Counted from the first letter of the stretch, positions 47,540-56,870 are shown. The stretch: 64,000 nucleotides of DNA from Streptomyces rugosispiralis (GCF_024505145.1 NZ_JANIAA010000030.1:1-64000), one strand, 5' to 3'. Translations and numbers: made by a program. The notes: generated by a model not told the origin, from the letters alone.

Positions 47540-47953
47540 GTGACCACAGTCATCGACCAAGCCGTCCAGGCACAGCTCATCGCGTCGACACCCGAGTCAC
47601 GCGCGATTCCGGCGTGCCTGCGCTACGAGCGGGACGACCCGTTCGCCGTCCGCGTCTCCTTCCCGCCCTCCGCGTCCCTCGACGGCTCCGCGGTGGAGTG
47701 GACGTTCGGCCGCGAGCTGCTCGCGGCCGGGCTGCGCGGCCCCGCGGGCAGCGGGGATGTGCAGATGTGGCCGAGCGGACCGCAGGGGACGGTCCTGGAG
47801 TTCCACGCCCCCGAGGGCATGGCCATGGTCCAGTTCGACACCGCCGACCTCCGCAGATTCCTCGGCCGGTCGTACGCGGTCGTCCCCGAGGGCAGCGAGG
47901 CCGGGGAGCTCGACCTGGACGAGGGGCTGGCGTCGCTGCTGAGAGACGCCTGA
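47540..47953 (+). CDS. SsgA-like sporulation/cell-division protein (SALP)
   Basis: A 137-residue protein of the actinomycete SsgA/B family. PACLRYERDDPFAVRVSFPP and VEWTFGRELLAAGL are diagnostic, as is GDVQMWPSGPQGTVLEFHAP. The family controls septum placement and sporulation; SsgB recruits FtsZ. Which paralogue this is cannot be decided by eye. The GTG has GGGAG 6-9 bases upstream. A perfect Crp-like palindrome lies in the shared upstream region. The 3' flank is an 18-bp repeat array. Confidence 0.88.
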   Translation: MTTVIDQAVQAQLIASTPESRAIPACLRYERDDPFAVRVSFPPSASLDGSAVEWTFGRELLAAGLRGPAGSGDVQMWPSGPQGTVLEFHAPEGMAMVQFDTADLRRFLGRSYAVVPEGSEAGELDLDEGLASLLRDA

Positions 47954-48033
47954 AGCCCGTACGGAAGCCCGCGCCGGTATACGGAGGCCGCCTGGCTGGT
48001 ACACGGAGGCCCCGGACCCGTACGGGCCGCTCG

Positions 48034-48160
48034 GGCCCGTAGGGACGCCCTGGCCCTTACGGGACACGCCGAGCCCGTACGGACGCCCTGGCCCTTACGG
48101 ACGCCCTGGCCCTTACGGACGCCCTGGCCCGTACGGACGCCCTGGCCCGTACGGACGCTC
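48034..48160. repeat. 18-bp tandem repeat, about 6 copies
   Basis: GTACGGACGCCCTGGCCC recurs, with CTTAC or CGTAC variants, at 18-base steps, plus diverged copies at the left end. It lies between the SsgA-like gene and the 3' end of the GPP34 gene. CCGTACGG is itself palindromic. Confidence 0.85.
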
Positions 48161-48183
48161 GAGCCCGCCCTCGCGGTGCGGGG

Positions 48184-48864
48184 TCAGGTGGCGGTCACTG
48201 CCGTGGTCGACGCCAGCATGGTCGTGACGACGGCGGCCGCGAGCGCCGTCCGCACCTGCGCGATCACCTTCTCCAGCACCGGGCCCATACCCCCGCAACG
48301 CTCCCCCAGCTCCAGGATCCGCCGTTTGCGGACCTTGGCGTCCGTGGCCGTCACCACGGACCTCAGCTCACCCGCCGCCGCCAGGGTGACCAAAGCCGCG
48401 TCCCGTTCGGACACTTCGGCCGTCGGCTGCTCGCCGTGCAGCACGCGCACCGCGTCGTCCCGCATCCCGACCACCTGGTCGGGCCGTTCCAGCGTGTACT
48501 CCTTGGCCGGGAACAGCCCCAGCATCCGCTTCCCCTTCGCCCGCACATATCCGGCCGCCACCATCTGGTCGCGGACCGCGTGCTCGGTCAGCCGCGGCTG
48601 ATGTCCCACCCAGATCTGCCAGCTGCGCGGCCGGGATTCGCCGATCAGCTCCAGCAGCCCGTCGAGCGCTTGGTCGCCGGTGGCGGCATCGGGCACGGGG
48701 CAGGGGCTGCCGTCGGCGTCGGTGAGCATGCCCCGCTGAACGAGTTCGGTGAGCGCGGCGGCGCGGACGAGGAGGGCGGTGTGAGCACCGGCGGGCTCGC
48801 CGGTCTCGGGGTCGTAGGAGAGCAGGTAGAGCGAGGCGGCAAGGGAGAGCGATCCGTTCGGCAC
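48184..48864 (-). CDS. GPP34 family phosphoprotein (Golgi-phosphoprotein-3-like)
   Basis: A 226-residue GPP34 protein. It opens SLSLAASLYLLSYDPETGEP, has RAAALTELVQRGMLTD, and RPRSWQIWVGHQPRLTEHAV in the centre. The fold binds phosphoinositide-like headgroups in eukaryotes; actinomycetes have many paralogues of unknown role. The GTG at 48864 has GGAGG 7 bases upstream. There is no membrane segment apart from a hydrophobic C-terminal stretch (ALAAAVVTTMLASTTAV). Confidence 0.87.
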   Translation of the reverse strand: MPNGSLSLAASLYLLSYDPETGEPAGAHTALLVRAAALTELVQRGMLTDADGSPCPVPDAATGDQALDGLLELIGESRPRSWQIWVGHQPRLTEHAVRDQMVAAGYVRAKGKRMLGLFPAKEYTLERPDQVVGMRDDAVRVLHGEQPTAEVSERDAALVTLAAAGELRSVVTATDAKVRKRRILELGERCGGMGPVLEKVIAQVRTALAAAVVTTMLASTTAVTAT

Positions 48865-49228
48865 GGGAAACCTCCGACGGTCGGGCGTCCGGTGGGGGGC
48901 GTGCTTCGACCATATCCGCCACGCACCCTCATGATCGACCCTCCGCCACGCGTCTCCGCGCCTCCTGGGAACACGTCACCTGACCGAGGCCCGGTCGCCC
49001 GGAACACGTCACCTCCCCGGCTCTTGGCATCCCCCGGGGACATGGCTCCTCCCCGGACACGACGGCCCCCAGGTCGGCGGCCCGGGGATACGCGGAGGTG
49101 GCGGCTACGCGTACCCCCGTGTGTACGCGTGGCCGCCACCGGTCCCACCCCGCCCCCGTCAGCCCCTCGGGGCGCATCCCCCGTCCCCCGTCCCCCGTCA
49201 GACCCCGTCAGGTTCCGTCAGACCCTGC
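48865..49228. other. Intergenic region, 364 bases
   Basis: This lies between the GPP34 gene start and the 3' end of the secreted-protein gene, both on the minus strand. GGAACACGTCACCT occurs twice (48967 and 49001). A CCCCCGTC-rich stretch at about 49178-49205 is low complexity. I see no gene or clear promoter. Confidence 0.5.
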
Positions 49229-49912
49229 TCACGGGTGGTACAGCTTGACCACGGCAGTCGTGGTGGTGCGCTTGAAGTCGGCCAGTGGCGCCTGGTCGTA
49301 GCCGCCCATCTCGCCCCACGTCACCACGGTGACGGTCCGGCCGTCGCGGCCCACGCCGAAGAGGTGGATGCCGGGCTCCGAGTCCGGGTACGAGGTGTGG
49401 ACGCCGTAGGCATGGGCGCCGTCCTCGGCGGTCAGAGCGCCGTAGTCCCGCCAGGAGGCGGTGCCCTCCGGGTACTGGCGCTCCCAGTCGGCGGCGCAGT
49501 TCCGGATCTTCTTCTCGGCCGCGGCGGCCAGCTCGCGGGCCGCCTCCACCGTGCCGGTCCTGACCACGACCTGGGTGGCGCCGGTGTCGTACTCGGTCCA
49601 GAACGTGCGGTGGGTCGTCCCGGCCGACGGGAAGGTCTGCTCCACGCAGAACGGAGGGGTCTCGGGCAGGCCCTTGGTGACATCGCTCGCGTACCAGTCG
49701 GAGCTGCGGTGCGGCGGGAGTTCCCTCGGCACGAGGTGGCCGGGGGTGCGCTGGGGCACGGCCGCCCGCGCCCCCGCCTGGGCCTGGGCCTGGGTCTGGG
49801 TCTGGGCCTGGGCCTGGGCCGGCCCGGTCCCGGCCACGACCGCGGCCGCTGCCACGGCCGCTGCCACGACGCCGAGCGCGGCGCCGCGGAATGAGTGCGT
49901 GGGCTTGCGCAT
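49229..49912 (-). CDS. Secreted protein with an Ala/Gln repeat after the signal peptide
   Basis: A 227-residue exported protein. A signal peptide (RKPTHSFRGAALGVVAAAVA then VVAGTGPAQA) is followed by AQAQTQTQAQAQAGA, encoded by a 6-bp repeat. The mature domain has two Cys (PPFCVEQTF and KIRNCAADW) likely to form a disulfide, and ends VTWGEMGGYDQAPLADFKRT. It resembles the PknH-sensor-like extracellular domains of actinobacteria, but I cannot assign a function. It is divergent from the membrane HTH gene at 50158. Confidence 0.7.
   Translation of the reverse strand: MRKPTHSFRGAALGVVAAAVAAAAVVAGTGPAQAQAQTQTQAQAQAGARAAVPQRTPGHLVPRELPPHRSSDWYASDVTKGLPETPPFCVEQTFPSAGTTHRTFWTEYDTGATQVVVRTGTVEAARELAAAAEKKIRNCAADWERQYPEGTASWRDYGALTAEDGAHAYGVHTSYPDSEPGIHLFGVGRDGRTVTVVTWGEMGGYDQAPLADFKRTTTTAVVKLYHP
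49780..49818 (+). repeat. GGGCCT/GGGTCT hexamer array (G-quadruplex-prone)
   Basis: Seven GGG runs are separated by exactly three bases, inside the coding region for the Ala/Gln repeat of the secreted protein but on the opposite strand. Confidence 0.75.
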
Positions 49913-50157
49913 GAGGTGCTTCCTCGTCTCTTCCCGATCTCAGGGTTTCAGCATGTCGCCGCCGCACCGGGAGGTCGCGGCGGCAGGACAAGCGTGTGCG
50001 CCACCTGGCCGTGGCGGCTACGACCGGCGGGGCATTCGGGACGCTGGAACGCCTGCACGTACGCTGACTTGGGGGTATGACAACACCCTGGAACGCGCTC
50101 GTGGGACGCCCACGGGACGACTCGCGGTCCCGGGGACGATATTGGGGGGTGGTGGGC

Positions 50158-52290
50158 GTGGGGAACGCCAAAGAGGTTGAGGACTTCGCCGAGAGACTGC
50201 GGGCGCTGAAGGAGCGCTCGGGCCGCAGTTACGGCTCGCTGGCCACACGACTGCACGTCAGCACGTCCACGCTGCACCGCTACTGCAACGGCGACGCGGT
50301 CCCGGCGGACTACGCCCCCGTCGAGCGCTTCGCCCGGCTGTGCGGCGCAACCCCGGACGAGCTGGTCGCCCTCCACCGCCGCTGGATCCTCGCGGACGCA
50401 GCGAAGCGCCGTGCGCGCGAGAGCGAGGTGTCCGCACCGCGCGGGGGCGACGGCGGGGACGCGGACGGCGGGGACGCGTCCGACGGCGGGGACGCGTCCG
50501 ACCGCCCGGCCGCGGACGGCACCGCACGGGGGACGGACGGCCGGTCCGGTGGCGGTGAGCCGCGGCAGTCGGCCGACTTACGAGGCGCCGACGCCGCGTC
50601 GGACGCGTCCGGGACCACCGCGGCGCCCGCCGTGCCTCTGGCCGCCGACCGTCGTCAGGGGCGGGTCGCCACGCCCGGCCCGGGGCCGGTGACCGGCCCG
50701 CACCCGGATGCGTCCACGGCCACCGGGCCGGCCGGAGGCAGCGCCACCGGGCCGGAGGCCGGTGCGCGCTCGCGCGACGCTCAGCCGCGCGCGGCAGCCG
50801 ATGAGCGACACGAGGCCGCCACCCCGGCCGACGACGCGTCGAGGGCCGCTCCGACGCCCGACGCCCGCCCGGCCGCACACCGCGCGTCCGCCGCGGCCGA
50901 CCCCGCATCGGGCCGCCCCGGAGAAGACAACGGCCCGGACCGGTCGGCACGGGCTCGTGGTGCCGCGCACCGCGGCGCGGCCGCACATCCGGACGGCGAC
51001 CCACACCGGCGCGCCGACGACACCGACCGGGCCGACGGCACACGGACCAACGACCCCCGGCCCCAACCGCCCGGCGTGCCCGCGGGCGAGGCCGGATCGG
51101 CGACCACGGCCGCGGCCACATCCACGGCCAAGGCCAAGGCCGGCCCCACGGCCACGGCCACCGGCAAGACCGGCCCCGCGCCCACCGGCAAGACCGGCCC
51201 CGCGCCCACGGGCAAGCCCGGACCCGCGCCCAGCGGCGACGCCGAACCCGCCCTCACGAACAAGACCGACCCCCCGCCCGCCAAACGAGCCCGGCTGCGC
51301 GCCGTGGCGGCAGGGACCACCGACACCGCCGTCCCCTCACGCGTGCGCCGGCCATGGGCGCTGCTCGCCGGGGCCGCCGCCGTTGTCGTGCTCGCCGTTA
51401 CGGCGGTCGAGGTGCGGCCGCCCGGCGATGACGACCGTAAGGACACCGCGGCCGTGCCTCCCTCCGCCGCACCGTCCTCCACGCCGCCCGCCGGGCCGAC
51501 CGCCCGGGGCCATCTGGACCGTCAGACGACGGACGGCGACGACAAGGCGTCCGGCGCACCGCGCGGCGACGACGGGAAGGGTGAACGCGGTAAGGAGCGG
51601 AGGGCCAACGGGGACGCCTCCGGGTCCCCCACGTCCGGCGCGACCAAGGGGCCGGGCCACGGCGGGTCCACCCAGGTCCCGCTCACCCTCGCCACCCGTT
51701 CCCACGTCTGGGAGAACGGCTGCGGCCACCGCTATCTCATCGACCGGCCCCCGTCCCAGGTCGCCCCGCCGCCCACCGAGCAGGACGCCCCGACATGGGC
51801 CGCCGCCCATGACGCGGTGCACGGCGGGACCACCAACGTCGAGGTCACGGTGCAGGGCCGGGCCTCGTCGGCCGTCGTCCTGCGAGCCCTGCACGTACGG
51901 GTCGTGGGCCGCCGCACCACGCTCGCGTGGTCGTCGTTCGCCATGGACAACGGCTGCGGGGGCTCCCTCACCCCGCGCGCCTTCTCGGTGAATCTGGACG
52001 CCGCCCGTCCGCTGGCCCACCCCATCGACGGCAATGACGCGGGCAAGCCGATCCCCGCCGTCCAGTTCCCCTACCGCGTCTCGGCCTCCGACCCCGAGGT
52101 GTTACTGGTCAAGGCCCGGACGGCGGGCTGCGACTGCAGTTGGTACCTGGAGCTGGACTGGTCGAGCGGCGGCCGCTCGGGGACGGTGCGGATCGACGAC
52201 GACGGCTCGCCGTTCCGCACCAGCAGCGTCAAGGGCCGCCCCGCCTACGCCTACGACTACACCGACGGCACCTGGCACAAGAGCGACTGA
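50158..52290 (+). CDS. Membrane-anchored XRE-type helix-turn-helix protein with long disordered linker
   Basis: About 710 residues. The N-terminal HTH domain is AERLRALKERSGRSYGSLAT then LHVSTSTLHRYCNGDAVP. An Ala/Pro/Asp-rich disordered region of about 340 residues includes repeats TGKTGPAP and TGKPGPAP. A single membrane helix (PWALLAGAAAVVVLAVTAV) separates it from an extracellular domain with four Cys (ENGCGHRYL, MDNGCGGSL, TAGCDCSWYL). The layout suggests a one-component transmembrane regulator. I chose the GTG at 50158; GTGs at 50149 and 50152 and an ATG at 50077 are in frame without better signals. Confidence 0.8.
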   Translation: MGNAKEVEDFAERLRALKERSGRSYGSLATRLHVSTSTLHRYCNGDAVPADYAPVERFARLCGATPDELVALHRRWILADAAKRRARESEVSAPRGGDGGDADGGDASDGGDASDRPAADGTARGTDGRSGGGEPRQSADLRGADAASDASGTTAAPAVPLAADRRQGRVATPGPGPVTGPHPDASTATGPAGGSATGPEAGARSRDAQPRAAADERHEAATPADDASRAAPTPDARPAAHRASAAADPASGRPGEDNGPDRSARARGAAHRGAAAHPDGDPHRRADDTDRADGTRTNDPRPQPPGVPAGEAGSATTAAATSTAKAKAGPTATATGKTGPAPTGKTGPAPTGKPGPAPSGDAEPALTNKTDPPPAKRARLRAVAAGTTDTAVPSRVRRPWALLAGAAAVVVLAVTAVEVRPPGDDDRKDTAAVPPSAAPSSTPPAGPTARGHLDRQTTDGDDKASGAPRGDDGKGERGKERRANGDASGSPTSGATKGPGHGGSTQVPLTLATRSHVWENGCGHRYLIDRPPSQVAPPPTEQDAPTWAAAHDAVHGGTTNVEVTVQGRASSAVVLRALHVRVVGRRTTLAWSSFAMDNGCGGSLTPRAFSVNLDAARPLAHPIDGNDAGKPIPAVQFPYRVSASDPEVLLVKARTAGCDCSWYLELDWSSGGRSGTVRIDDDGSPFRTSSVKGRPAYAYDYTDGTWHKSD

Positions 52291-52339
52291 CCCGAGGGTC
52301 CCAGGGATACCGGGCCCCCGGGACCCCGGGCCCCCCGCG

Positions 52340-52391
52340 CCCCCGGAATCCCCGGAACCCCCGGAATCCCCGGAATCCCCGGAACCCCCGG
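52340..52391. repeat. CCCCGGAAT/CCCCGGAAC repeat, 6 units (G-quadruplex-prone on the minus strand)
   Basis: Runs of four or five C separated by GGAAT or GGAA repeat every 9-10 bases, between the stop of the HTH gene and the stop of the convergent HEAT-like gene. Confidence 0.85.
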
Positions 52392-52418
52392 ACCCTGGCC
52401 CCCGGCCACACCGCCATC

Positions 52419-55400
52419 TCACTCCACCGTCGTCGTCAGCCGCAGCGCCGCGTCCCGCACATCCGCGTGCGGATGGCCGCGCAGCGTGCGCAGCCGCTCC
52501 CGCCAGGGCTCCGCCCACTCCGTACGGGCCCCGGCCACCTCTGTAAGGGTCGCGGCGAACAGTCCGGAGGCGTGGCCGCCGTCCTCGTCGAGTTCCCGCG
52601 CGGCGCGCAGCAGGGCCGCGTCGGAGCCCGGCCGCGTGGCGGTGTTCAGCCGTCGGCGCAGGGTGTCGGCGGTACGGACGGCGAGTGCGGGGCGGGTGGT
52701 GTGCAGCCGGGCGAGGCGGGCGAGGGCGGCGGTCAGCGGGCCGGGGCGGGAGTCCAGGTCGAGGGCGTTCACCAGCACATGGGCGGCCTCCTGGACGAAC
52801 GTCTCGTATCCGGCGAGGAGTTCACCGGCGGCCCGCGCGGTGCGCCGGGTCACCCGGGGCCGCATCCGGGCCCGGGTGGCGAGCCGGTCGGCGAGGTGCC
52901 GGATGCGGCGGTGGGCGGGGCGGTCCCGGTCCGGTTCGGCGTCGGGGCCGCCGGGCCGGGCGTCGGCGGTGGCGAGCGCGGCGAGCGCCCAGGCCAGCGG
53001 GTTGTCACCGGGCGAACCGTCGGGCGCCGCGGCCATCAGGTCCAGCAGGGCGTCGGCGGCGGGCCGCCAGCTCGCCCGGTTGCCCAGGTCGGTGACGGCC
53101 GCGACCAGTACGGCCGCCGCGTCCGGCGCCCACGGCGACCAGCGGGCCAGCGCCCCGTAACCGGCCGCCGCCACCTCGGGGTCGTCGGTGTCGCAGACGG
53201 CACGTATGAGCTGGGCGTAGCGGCCGCGGTGGGCCTCGGGGAGGTCCAGCGGGCGGGTGCGCAGCACGGCGTGGCGCAGCTCGCGGCGGCCGCTCGCGGC
53301 GGCGGTCAGCAACTCCCAGGCGCGTTTGGTGTCGAGCAGCCCGGCGGCGAAGGCGACACAGGCGGCCTGCACATCGGGGTGCTGGCCGGGCAGTTCGAAG
53401 GCGTCGGCGAGCAGTGCGGCGGCGTCGGCCACCGGGAGCAGGGTGGCGGCGAGCCGGATGGCCTCCTTACGGCTGGTGACCTTCGCGGGGACGGGCGGTA
53501 CGGCGGTGGCGACCCCGTCCGGTGCGAGCACCCCGCGCACCAGTCGCCCCAGCCGTGACGGCTCGGCGTACCGGGACGCTCGGGTGGCCGCGTACATCGC
53601 CACCCGGGCCCGGTCGTCGCCCGCGTGGGCCAGCAGGGCGGGCAGGGCCTCGCCGGGGCGGTCGGTGCGGGCGAGGGCGGCGAGCGCGGTCTCGGCCAGG
53701 ACCACATCGTCGGTGTCCGTCCAGGTCCGGACGGTGGCCGCGCCGTGGCCGGGGATCGGCGCGGCGTCGGCGACGGCGGCCGCCCGCTGCCCCGGCCGCA
53801 GGGAGGTGTCGGCGGCGGCCCGGTCCAGGACGCGGGCGGCGGCGGCCTGCTGACGGGGCAGCCAGCGGCCGGTGTCCCGCCCGGTGGGCGGGGTCCAGTG
53901 GGTGCCGGGGGTCAGAAAGCGCCCGTACGGCGGGGTGTCGCCGAGGACGAGGTCGAGCAGATCGGTGCGACGGCGGGTCAGCACGGCCAGGACGGGCGGC
54001 AGCACGGCCGCCGAGGGCTCGTGCGCGAGCAGCTCGGCCACGCGGGCGTCCCGCTCGGCGGGTGGCTCCAGCCACAGCCCGATGGCCGTGCGGGCGGTCG
54101 CGTCGCTGCCGAACGAGATGGCCTGCCACAGGAGTTCCTGCAGCTCGGGCAGGGCGTGGGCGCGCCGCCCGAGGGAGCGGGCGAGGGCGAAGGTCAGCTC
54201 GTGGTCGACCCGTTCTGCACCCGCCTCCAGCCACGGCCGCAGCGCCTCGAACACCGCCTGCTCCTGACCGCGCCGCAACTGGTGGTCGAGACGGCCCAGG
54301 TCGGCGGCGCCGACGCTGCCCGCGAGCCGGGTGAGGGTGCGCAGCGCCCAGCCCAGCAGCTGCCGCCGCCCGGTGACGGCGTGTTCGCGCAGCAGCGCCA
54401 CGGCCAGGTGGCGCAGCGCCTGGCGGGTGGCGGAGGACGAGTCGCGCGCGGAGATGGCGTCGGCGGCGATGCGGTCCAGGTGCTCGGCGGCGTCGTCGGT
54501 GAACAGCGCGGGATGGGTGCGGGCGAGCGCGCCGAGCGCCGCGGAACGCACCGGGTCCTGCTCGTTGCGCAGCCGCTCCAGCAGGCGCAGCAGCTCGGTG
54601 AGGGCGTCCGGGTCGGCGGATCGGGCGACGCACCGGATCAGCAGCGGATGGGCCAGGGCGCGGTCCTCGGCCGAGGAGCGCCGCACGGCGGCCTCCAGCT
54701 CCTCGCGCGCCTCCTCGACCGGCAACTGGGCCACCGACTCCAGCACGGTGGTCCAGGGCGCGCCGCGCTCGCGCGCCTGAGCGGCCATCCGACGGGCCTC
54801 GGCCTGACGGCGAGGGCGCGGCAGGACCTCGAGCACGGCGGGCTCGATCACGGCGTGGGAGACATCGCGGCGGTGGGTGGCCTGGTCGTGGGCGGACTGG
54901 TCGTGGGCGGACTGGTCGTGGGTGGCCTGAGCGTTTGTGGCCTGGCCGTCGGTGGCTCGGTCGTCGGTGACCCGGCCGTCGGTGGCCCCCTCGTCGGCAG
55001 CCCGGTCTGTGGCCTGGCGGTAGGCGGCCTGACCGTGAGCGGCCCGGCCGGCGGCCCGGTCGAAGGTCGCCTGGTCGAAGGTCGCCTGGTCGTAGAACGC
55101 GGAGCGGCGGGCGGGCGGCAGCGTGGCCAGCAGCCGGGCGAGAGCGTCGGGGTCCGCGTCGTGCCGCAGGGCCCGGCCCAGTTCGGCCAGCTCCGGCGGG
55201 TCGGCGCGGACGAACCGGCGCAGCACGGCCCGGTCCAGCCGCCGCCGGGTGCCACCGTGCTCGGGGGCGAGCAGCAGCCGCAGCGTACGGCTCGGCTCGG
55301 CGGCCACCAGCGCGGACAGCCGGGCCCGTACGGGGGTCGGCAGCGGGCCCTGGCCGTAGTCCTCCAGCAGGTCCAGCACCCGCTCGGGCTCGACGGGCGC

Positions 55401-56144
55401 GGCGAGCGCAATACAGGGCGCGTAGCGGGTCCACCAGTCGGCGCGCAGCGGTGCGGGCAGGGCGGTGAGCTGGCGGGCCACCTCGTCCAGGACGGTGCGA
55501 GGATGCCGGGAGACGAGGGGCCGCCAGCCGCGGACGGCGTGGAACAGCTCGGGCAGCAGCCGCCCCACGGTCTCGGGCCCGCAGCCCGGGAGCAGCCGGG
55601 CGGCCTCGCCGTCGCCCCAGCGCTCCCGGAACGGCTCGATCAGCCGGTCCGCGAGCGCGGTGCGCCGCCCGGCCACGACGGTGCGCGCCAGTTCGCGCCG
55701 TACGGTGGCGGGCGCGTCCTCGAACGCCGCCTCCAGCGCATCGTCCGGGACCGCGCCGGGGCCGCCGCGACGTGCGGTGTCGAGGGCGCGGTGCCGCACC
55801 ACGGGGTCCGGGTCGGCGAGCCGCGCCGCGAGATGGCCGGTGCGCCCGCCCGCCGCCGCGGCCACGGCCGCCAGCCGCCGCTCGTACGTCCCGCGCCGCT
55901 CCAACTCCTCAATCAGCGCGCCCAGCCGCCCCTCGGCGCTGGCCGCCCGCGCCCGCCCGGCCAGCTCCCGCATCCGGCGCGGAAAGGGCAGCGGGTCGAG
56001 GGCGGCGAGCAGCTCGTCGGCGAGGGCGCGCCGGGGATCGGGGACGCCGAGGACTTCGGAGCCGCCGTCGGCTCCGGGAGCCCCATGGGCTTGGGGAGCG
56101 CGGGGAGGCTCGGGGCCGCGGTGGGCTTCGGACGCGTTGACCAT
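52419..56144 (-). CDS. Large HEAT-repeat-like protein with a coding minisatellite
   Basis: A 1241-residue Ala/Arg/Leu-rich helical protein with HEAT-type repeats (VVRHRALDTARRGGPGAVPDD, here split as VRHRALDTARRG; HADVRDAALRL at the C-terminus). No catalytic motif is visible. Around residues 350-425 a low-complexity block of about 15 five-residue units (FDQAT, HDQSA, DRATD) interrupts the helices. Such scaffolds mediate protein-protein contacts; the function is unknown. I chose the ATG at 56144, because CACAAT lies 7 bases upstream (possible leaderless start). The frame stays open to 56789, but that extension is repetitive GC-rich sequence. Confidence 0.7.
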   Translation of the reverse strand: MVNASEAHRGPEPPRAPQAHGAPGADGGSEVLGVPDPRRALADELLAALDPLPFPRRMRELAGRARAASAEGRLGALIEELERRGTYERRLAAVAAAAGGRTGHLAARLADPDPVVRHRALDTARRGGPGAVPDDALEAAFEDAPATVRRELARTVVAGRRTALADRLIEPFRERWGDGEAARLLPGCGPETVGRLLPELFHAVRGWRPLVSRHPRTVLDEVARQLTALPAPLRADWWTRYAPCIALAAPVEPERVLDLLEDYGQGPLPTPVRARLSALVAAEPSRTLRLLLAPEHGGTRRRLDRAVLRRFVRADPPELAELGRALRHDADPDALARLLATLPPARRSAFYDQATFDQATFDRAAGRAAHGQAAYRQATDRAADEGATDGRVTDDRATDGQATNAQATHDQSAHDQSAHDQATHRRDVSHAVIEPAVLEVLPRPRRQAEARRMAAQARERGAPWTTVLESVAQLPVEEAREELEAAVRRSSAEDRALAHPLLIRCVARSADPDALTELLRLLERLRNEQDPVRSAALGALARTHPALFTDDAAEHLDRIAADAISARDSSSATRQALRHLAVALLREHAVTGRRQLLGWALRTLTRLAGSVGAADLGRLDHQLRRGQEQAVFEALRPWLEAGAERVDHELTFALARSLGRRAHALPELQELLWQAISFGSDATARTAIGLWLEPPAERDARVAELLAHEPSAAVLPPVLAVLTRRRTDLLDLVLGDTPPYGRFLTPGTHWTPPTGRDTGRWLPRQQAAAARVLDRAAADTSLRPGQRAAAVADAAPIPGHGAATVRTWTDTDDVVLAETALAALARTDRPGEALPALLAHAGDDRARVAMYAATRASRYAEPSRLGRLVRGVLAPDGVATAVPPVPAKVTSRKEAIRLAATLLPVADAAALLADAFELPGQHPDVQAACVAFAAGLLDTKRAWELLTAAASGRRELRHAVLRTRPLDLPEAHRGRYAQLIRAVCDTDDPEVAAAGYGALARWSPWAPDAAAVLVAAVTDLGNRASWRPAADALLDLMAAAPDGSPGDNPLAWALAALATADARPGGPDAEPDRDRPAHRRIRHLADRLATRARMRPRVTRRTARAAGELLAGYETFVQEAAHVLVNALDLDSRPGPLTAALARLARLHTTRPALAVRTADTLRRRLNTATRPGSDAALLRAARELDEDGGHASGLFAATLTEVAGARTEWAEPWRERLRTLRGHPHADVRDAALRLTTTVE
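54874..55095. repeat. 15-bp coding minisatellite in the HEAT-like gene
   Basis: Units of the type GGACTGGTCGTGGGC repeat at 15-base steps, exact in the left half (54890-54935) and progressively diverged to the right. The period equals five codons, so the frame is kept. Confidence 0.8.
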
Positions 56145-56870
56145 GCCAGGGATTGTGCCGCCCACGCGTGCGGTCACACGTCCCGCCGCAAGATGGTTTC
56201 CCGTGACACCCGTCGCCCCGGCGCCTCGCGCCCGGCCACGCTCGCTCGCGCGTGCCACATCTGGGGCTTCATCTGGGGCTTCGCCCCGCCCCCTCGCGTG
56301 CCCGCCACGCCCCCTCGCGTCCCGCCCGCGCGTGCCACATCTGAGCCACGATCCGCATGGCCCCGACGCCCCACGCCCCGCCAAACCGCACCCCGCCAAA
56401 CCGCACCCCGGCGACGGCCCCCGGCGAAGGCCCCGGGAACACACCCCGGCCGGGCACGCCGATCTCAGCATGGCCGCCGGGACGCGCCCTCCCGCCCCCA
56501 CCGCGCCCACTCCCGTCCGCACCACGCCCGCGCACATCCCCACCGCGCCCACGCACATCCCCCACCACGCCCACGCCCGCGCCCCACGCCCCACCGAGCC
56601 GAGCCACACCCCCGCAACGACCCCCGGCACGCGCCGGACCGGGCACGCCGATCTCGCGGGGCCGCCGGGCCCGCACGTCCCCACCGCGCCCACGCACATC
56701 CCCCACCACGCCCACGCCCGCGCCCGCCCACGCCCGCGCCCGCCCGCATCCGCGGCCCCCGTACGTCGTGCGAGGGGGACCCGGGCCATTTACGCTCGGT
56801 GTGTGGGCCGGACGGGTGCGTCGATGGATCCACTCGGGACCGGCCCTGTCGTCCGAGCCCGGAGGAACCC
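56145..56870. other. 726-base intergenic region with long direct repeats
   Basis: A divergent gap between the HEAT-like gene and betB. CGCGCGTGCCACATCTG occurs at about 56253 and 56328. A segment of about 50 bases containing CCCCACCGCGCCCACGCACA then TCCCCCACCACGCCCACGCC occurs at about 56540 and 56680, and GGGCACGCCGATCTC precedes each copy (56453 and 56643). This suggests a roughly 190-base duplicated block. The sequence is very C-rich on the plus strand. I see no convincing gene; the betB ribosome-binding site is at the right end. Confidence 0.7.

Noticed and set aside
48034..48160. Possible CRISPR array
   Set aside because: Repeats are contiguous 18-bp units without unique spacers, and no cas genes are present. 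The same applies to the 55-bp and 29-bp arrays.
56145..56789. Upstream extension of the HEAT-like protein to 1456 residues
   Set aside because: The added part is repeat-derived Gly/Ala/Arg/Trp sequence in a C-rich intergenic duplication.
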